This document shows, in pieces, positions 59,351-64,000 of a stretch of DNA of 64,000 nt. Under the pieces are notes generated by a model that had not been told where the DNA came from, ran no database searches, and was given only the letters and a program-made list of their open reading frames with translations. The stretch comes from Taenia hydatigena (lineage: Eukaryota; Platyhelminthes; Cestoda; Cyclophyllidea; Taeniidae). The stretch is taken from assembly GCA_036345935.2 (NCBI GenBank), contig JADWOT020001848.1, positions 1 through 64,000 on the forward strand, in the 5' to 3' direction. Position 1 is the stretch's first letter. Each line of letters begins with the position of its first letter. The position numbers and the translations under genes were made by a program.

Positions 59351-60999
59351 AATATTTTGTTTGTTTGTACTGCCGGTTTCGGTTAGGGTCAGAGAGGTGA
59401 CTATAGTGCCTTGGCCGCGTTGGCTGGCCTCTGGGCCATGCCAGCAATTGATTTTCTTCTGTCTGTAAGATAGATTTATTTCGCCCTGCTATTTTGTCTT
59501 CAAGGGAGTCTCGTCACGCTATATTGGTGACGGCGAAAAGTACACCCAACTCTATAGAGTTTCTATCCGGATCTCTACCGTCCGTTCCTCAGGTACAATT
59601 GGATTGCTGTAAGTGAATTTTCGCTGTCTTTTCTTGTTGCTAGAGACTTAATGTGCTTTCCCATGTTAGGTAGAAGCATGCTTTTATCAATTATCCGTAG
59701 GTCCTTTCACATTTTACGCAAAGTAAAAGGTGCGTTTTTTCACCACTCTGATATTCGTGGTGGTGGAGCACACGCGTGCAGGAGGCGTGGAACACTTGGC
59801 GACCTCATTACTCATTGACTTTGGGAACCAGGGTTATTTTTGTGTTGATTAGGTCTTTGCGATACGTGTTGTGCAGAGGGCCTCGATGATGGCCTAATGG
59901 TAGACTCAGCTTTGATGGTATGAGTTGGTGTCTAAGCGAGGCGGACGCAGCAGAAGAGAAGGAAGGAGCGACTAGTGGGGAGCTTTCGCATCGCAACGTA
60001 GACTGTACTTTGCAGCACTCCCAAAAGCTTGCATGTTAAGGTGCTTTCTCTTATCGGTAGTTATGTTTGGAGGCGTTAGCTTCGCAGCGCATTGGACATT
60101 CACTCACCGACTCTTCCATCGTTTGCTTTTTTTCCCTTTTCGGGTGCTAAAGAATTACTGTGGTAGTGGTGGTGAGGTGGTATTAGATGAGTCTGTGGAA
60201 TTGTAGACAATGCGAGCCCGTAAAGTTATTCGCGGAGGCGTCCGCGTTTTGAATATGTGATATGGATGTCAGCATGGGAGATAGTGGTGCGTGATGGATG
60301 CCATAGCGGTGGGTGTGACCTTTTATGTTGTTGGGTACAAGCATTGAATGAGAATGACATGTCCACAGGCTCAGTAGACTAACTGGAATGTAGCACTGAT
60401 GGGTTGGGCTGGGGAAGGGAGGCGAGCTTATTGTGACGTTGATGAGTTTCGCCGGTGATTGTGTCAACTCTAAAACGATGGGAGGAGTAGAAAAAGGGGT
60501 GTTCCAGACCCTTTTTTAAGCCTAGACTAGGTGGCCCTTCTTTTTGTGAATTAAGGTGTGCGTGTATGTTTTTTTTTAATTTTGCAGTTCAAGGTGTGTA
60601 TTTCTTGCCTTACTGTCTACTAATTGTTTCGTTGCACGTAAATTCATTAGCACTGCTATTTTCAAGACGGGTGGCAACACTTTTCGCCTTTGTCAGCTGT
60701 GCTGAACAATTGGACGGAGGAGATTGATTGTTGTGGGTAGGTAGGTGGGGGATCGCTTGAATAGAAGAGGGTGATGTTGTGGCGAATAAAGCCTCTTTTT
60801 TTAGGAGGGAAGGCGAGGAAGAGAGCTTGTCAAGCACTTGGCTTTACATAGTGCCAAATTGGTTGCGGGTCCAAAGTACAGCAAAAAGGAATTTTTACTT
60901 CCTCTTGAGCATTAGTATGTGATAGGCATGGAGATGTGAGTGAGGAGCATTAGGTGTCAATTTCGTACGCAAAACTTGTAAGCACAGTATTTGTGTGTT
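59351..60999. other. No supported feature; G/T-rich plus strand
   Basis: A G/T-rich plus strand (for example 59.7-60.4 kb) gives Pro/Ser/His-rich minus-strand frames at 60,183-60,467 and 60,610-60,837 that I regard as compositional. No repeat partner was noticed. Confidence 0.4.
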
Positions 61000-61199
61000 G
61001 TAATAGACGGCCTCTGACTAAACACTGGCTGCCTCGTCACCGCTGCCGCCACCGTTGTCACAATTGCTCGCAACGCTGGCTACGTGAGGCTACTCAACTT
61101 CAACGCTGTCGTCAATTACGGACTCATCAGGCTGCCTGTCAACAATAACACGCATCGTTGTTGTCAACAGTGGCAATGACGGCATGGGGGAATGTGAAC

Positions 61200-61300
61200 G
61201 TAGAAGCCGACCCATGGAAAGCCACTGAGACTACACCAAGGGCCTTTAAACTGGTCCATGACAACGACGACAGCTGCGTTGTTCAAACATCCTTGCTCTC
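61200..61300 (+). CDS. Gene G copy 2, putative exon i
   Basis: The frame reads VEADPWKATETTPRAFKLV then HDNDDSC, aligning with VEAWEATGTTPGAFELVVVDSDN of copy 1 with a one-codon length change. Boundaries are uncertain, and there is no known family. Confidence 0.35.
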
Positions 61301-61315
61301 CCTTCTCCGCTTCAG

Positions 61316-61424
61316 TGTGGGCTAAATCTTCACGCTAGGAATAAGCAGGCAGACAACGTAGCCGTGTGCTTGGAGGAGGGCCCCAACATCATGGAAAACT
61401 GGGTGCGGCACGTGTTGATGCCAG
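61316..61424 (+). CDS. Gene G copy 2, putative exon ii
   Basis: Acceptor ttctccgcttcag, open frame CGLNLHARNKQADNVAVCLE then EGPNIMENWVRHVLMP, and donor gtggga in phase 1. This copy is unbroken, unlike copy 1. The peptide suggests a helical segment, but I cannot place it in a family. Confidence 0.45.
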
Positions 61425-61733
61425 GTGGGAGGGCAGGAGGAAAGGGAGAAGGGAACGGTACTTTAGTAAGCACTCCCCCATGGGACAGTGTGTCGTACAT
61501 GTTGAGTGAGATCTTATTAGGAGCTTACACCACTGTGCTCGTTCTTCCTGTTTGTTTCTTAATCTAACGTAGCGGTCAGGTTAAGCAACGGTATGGTGCG
61601 AGGTTTCGAGGTCATCAGTCGTGTGTAGCATATTGTCTTCCAATATGGTGAGCATGCTAAGTGTTTTATTTGCGGAATTTTTCGGTTGAATAAGCTCTGT
61701 TAGTTCAAGGAGGAAAAAACTGTTTCGCTTTGG

Positions 61734-61964
61734 GCTTCACGTGAAGTCAACGATGGTCCAAGCCTTAATGATGGCAAGAATGCACCTATCTGTGGTGGTG
61801 CATCTGTTATGCTGCAAAGGGTTGCAGAAAAAATGCCGAATTTGAAGTTTGACTTCTCTTGTGCTCTTTACTCCAGCCTAGAAGCTGGTTTGATCTGTGC
61901 TGTGCCCTCGAAGTCTATTCACAAATGCAATGTGACAGTTACACTTGCCAAATCATTACAGTAA
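61734..61964 (+). CDS. Gene G copy 2, putative exon iii (acceptor lost)
   Basis: The frame reads ASREVNDGPSLNDGKN, then ICGGASVMLQRVAEKMPNLK, then ALYSSLEAGLICAV, aligning codon by codon with copy 1 and differing mostly at synonymous or conservative sites. The bases before it are ctttgg where copy 1 has atttcag, so the AG acceptor is missing here. The exon may be skipped, or the copy inactive. A stop ends the frame at 61,964. Confidence 0.45.
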   Translation, partial: ASREVNDGPSLNDGKNAPICGGASVMLQRVAEKMPNLKFDFSCALYSSLEAGLICAVPSKSIHKCNVTVTLAKSLQ

Positions 61965-62210
61965 TCGTGTCAGTGGGATTTGTCGTACTCATTAAATGCA
62001 GATAAAGCAGCTGTGCCCTCCTTTCTTCGCTGACGAACTGAGCGTCGTCTCCTGTAACTTCAGTAGACGCGATCGGAACAAGCCGAAGCCAAGGTCGTAA
62101 AGACTGCTGCGGTTGGGGCGTCAGCGTGCAGCCCATTCCGTCATCGCACAACGTGTCACTCCATCGCCTTGACTGGCATTGCTTCTTTAAACCTCTGGTC
62201 ATTCCTGCAG

Positions 62211-62318
62211 ATTCGAGGATTTTCCTCGGATGGAGTATTGGGTAACTCAGGTGATAGGTGGATGATAACATCGAATCTTACCGCGCAAAATGGGGACAAC
62301 TGGACAAATGAAGCCTAG
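62211..62318 (+). CDS. Gene G copy 2, putative exon iv
   Basis: Acceptor gtcattcctgcag, then IRGFSSDGVLGNSGDRWMIT and SNLTAQNGDNWTNEA to a stop. The frame is shared with copy 1, but the stop is five codons later. Function is unknown. Confidence 0.4.
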   Translation: MRGFSSDGVLGNSGDRWMITSNLTAQNGDNWTNEA

Positions 62319-63896
62319 TTTTGCCGAGCTAGCATGTTCTAATTAGTCTGCTGCTGCTTCACCTCTTCGCATTGTTTTGCGGAGTTGAGGAGGACCATCT
62401 CGTAATTTAATGCCCATTTTTACGCGAGCTCAAATTTTGCTAAATGTCAAGCAATTTTCTGGATTCCTTTCCACCGATGTTATTTTATGAATGAGCAAAA
62501 AGGCATGGAAGAGGACGCAGCTTTGACTGTTTAGTGTTCCTTGTGTAAACTACCGAACTGTGCACGTTTATTATTGTCAAAGGAAGCATCCTGGAATGCC
62601 TGCCTCCGAAATGCTTGTGAATGAAGTGTTTATTGGGAACGTATTGTCACGGTGATAAATTTGAAGGCAATCTACTGATAATATCGCTTTGTTCACTCCT
62701 CCTGATGTAGCAATGTAGTAGTTTCACTGTGGTCCTCGCCGCCTCCGCCTTAGACGTAGTAGTAATTAGCTTTGGCTTTAGCTGACGGGTCGTGGGGACA
62801 GAAAAGAGGACAGGTTTGGTGCTGCCCTTGGATTAGCAGGGTTATTATTCCTGACGGCCATTATTTAGTAGACGTCTCCCGGGACAGACAAACGTGCACT
62901 GGTAAGCGTTAAGTATCCTCTATTTCCCTACTTGCGATCTTTTTACTTATCTCTTGATTGGGTTATTTGGCTGGTGGATGTGTAGGCGGATAGACAGGCC
63001 AAGGTAAGGAGATCTGTTTATTTCGCTGTCTGTGGACCTGCCCGCCTAGTTACCTTCATAAGCTTCACCTCAGCGGCATGAGATGTGGAGTTGGAACGTT
63101 TGTACAGTCCTGTCTGATGCGAGTGGTCGTGTCGGGATCGCTTTATCTTTGCCAGAACATTTGACTGTCGGAGACGCTAAAGTAACACCCTGACGCCCTC
63201 GTGACTCGTTTCGAGGAGCATTTCTTCATTATGAGTACATTTTTGCTGCTAACAATGGTTATGTTAGAAGTTAGTCATTCTGGGAAGGAATGGAATGTTT
63301 CGCCACGTCGGCTGCCTTAATTAATCACGGTACTTGTGATTCCACCGTTTGAAGCACACGCACATATTGGCTAGTCTACTAGACATAATGTTGGTTGACT
63401 GAGTGCTGTCGTGTCCGACGCAGTGGAGCTGTATGTGCACTGGGTAGTGACACCAGCATAGACATGCCCAAGGTAAAGGAGCAAGTGTTGGGTGCACGCG
63501 GACCTCCAACCCTGTACTCCAGAACTTGGCGACATCAAACATTTGTCGCGTTTCTTTTTTAATGTGGCGTTTAATGTTGAGCTGATAAGACCCACGTAGA
63601 CATGGCCAAAGGCGCGGTGCATCTATTTGGCACCCTAGTACCGTGACATTAATTAACTGCCTGTCACACGAGTGCTTTTTGCGGTGCGCCACCTTAATGT
63701 GGTATATGCATGACAGTAATGAGAATATGGGTACGACAGCCGTCGCAAGTAGTGTCTTGTGCTCTCCTTTTCCTCTACTAATGGTACCCTTTATAACAAT
63801 CACACCTATTGTGGGTGTTGTTTTGAGGATTTCTTCGTGAGGTACTGGAATCGTTTGATTATTTATTTGCACCACTGTTGTTGTTTATTCGCACAG

Positions 63897-64000
63897 ACGC
63901 AGGGTTCTCTTTACTCCAAACCAAATCGGTGAGATGATGAAATGCTTTGACAAGAAAAACTACCTCAATATGAGCGAACACGAAGAACTGGCACGTCTCA
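63897..64000 (+). CDS. Divergent homeodomain exon (right copy), cut by the window end
   Basis: A strong acceptor (ttgttgtttattcgcacag) precedes 63,897. The frame reads RRVLFTPNQIGEMMKCFDKK then NYLNMSEHEELARL to the window edge. Homeodomain positions F8, Q12, M16, F20, Y25, L34 and A35 are all at canonical spacing. About half of the visible residues match the NK-2 class consensus (RRVLF, Q, E, F, YL, E.E, LA.L). The recognition helix lies beyond the window. It is related to the frame at 1869-2057 on the other strand (shared IGEmMrCFnKK.Y). It begins only about 55 bases after Z2 ends. Confidence 0.6.

Larger units (their letters stand above)
61000..63840. repeat. Duplicated block Z2 (inverted copy of Z1)
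   Basis: Plus-strand partner of Z1. It lacks the GC microsatellite and about 700 bases of Z1 (33.25-33.97 kb). Gene G exons appear in the same order on the plus strand. Confidence 0.8.

Noticed and set aside
60183..60837. Pro/Ser/His-rich minus-strand open frames as genes
   Set aside because: They simply reflect the G/T-rich plus strand; there are no splice signals, no motifs and no conserved copy.
1..64000. Reverse transcriptase, transposase, CRISPR arrays, rRNA, clear tRNA genes
   Set aside because: I found no catalytic motifs, no regularly spaced identical repeats, and no convincing cloverleaf with A and B boxes.

Overview
The window is eukaryotic. Its recognisable coding sequence lies in short exons with GT/GC...AG boundaries, separated by introns of about 80 to 660 bases. 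There are no operons and no long intact frames, and base composition is mixed. The best anchor is a run of seven minus-strand exons (36.5-39.7 kb) from the N-terminal quarter of an invertebrate-type ryanodine receptor (RyR). A flatworm or similar lophotrochozoan is my guess; nothing here proves it.

Layout. 0-10 kb: old noncoding repeat blocks (A1, B1, C1, D1, E1) and a divergent homeodomain fragment on the minus strand near 2 kb. 10-16 kb: nothing recognised. 15.9-18.7 kb: an F-box protein exon and one possible companion exon, both minus strand. 19-24 kb: copies of a short repeat family (R) that carries a shared open frame, block F1, and D2, which is inverted relative to D1. 24.7-31.6 kb: blocks X1 and Y1, abutting. 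31.6-36.2 kb: block Z1, holding minus-strand exons of an unidentified gene (here 'gene G'). 36.5-39.7 kb: RyR. 39.7-43.6 kb: mostly featureless, with one possible exon and a 37-base alternating purine-pyrimidine tract. 43.6-49.4 kb: B2, C2, E2, A2. 50.3-59.4 kb: Y2, X2, F2. 61-63.8 kb: Z2, the inverted second copy of gene G. The window ends inside a second homeodomain, related to the one near 2 kb and on the opposite strand.

Two themes stand out. First, most of the window is a mosaic of two diverged copies of the same multi-kilobase blocks. They look about 75-80% alike by eye, and their order differs between the two sets (F X Y versus Y X F; A B C E versus B C E A). Second, every reading-frame break in the RyR exons is explained by exactly one missing base. 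That points to consensus deletion errors as readily as to gene decay, so 'broken' genes here should not be called pseudogenes without reads. No system of cooperating genes is evident. RyR is a calcium-release channel subunit, F-box proteins are ubiquitin-ligase adaptors, and the homeodomain suggests a transcription factor; nothing seen links them functionally.
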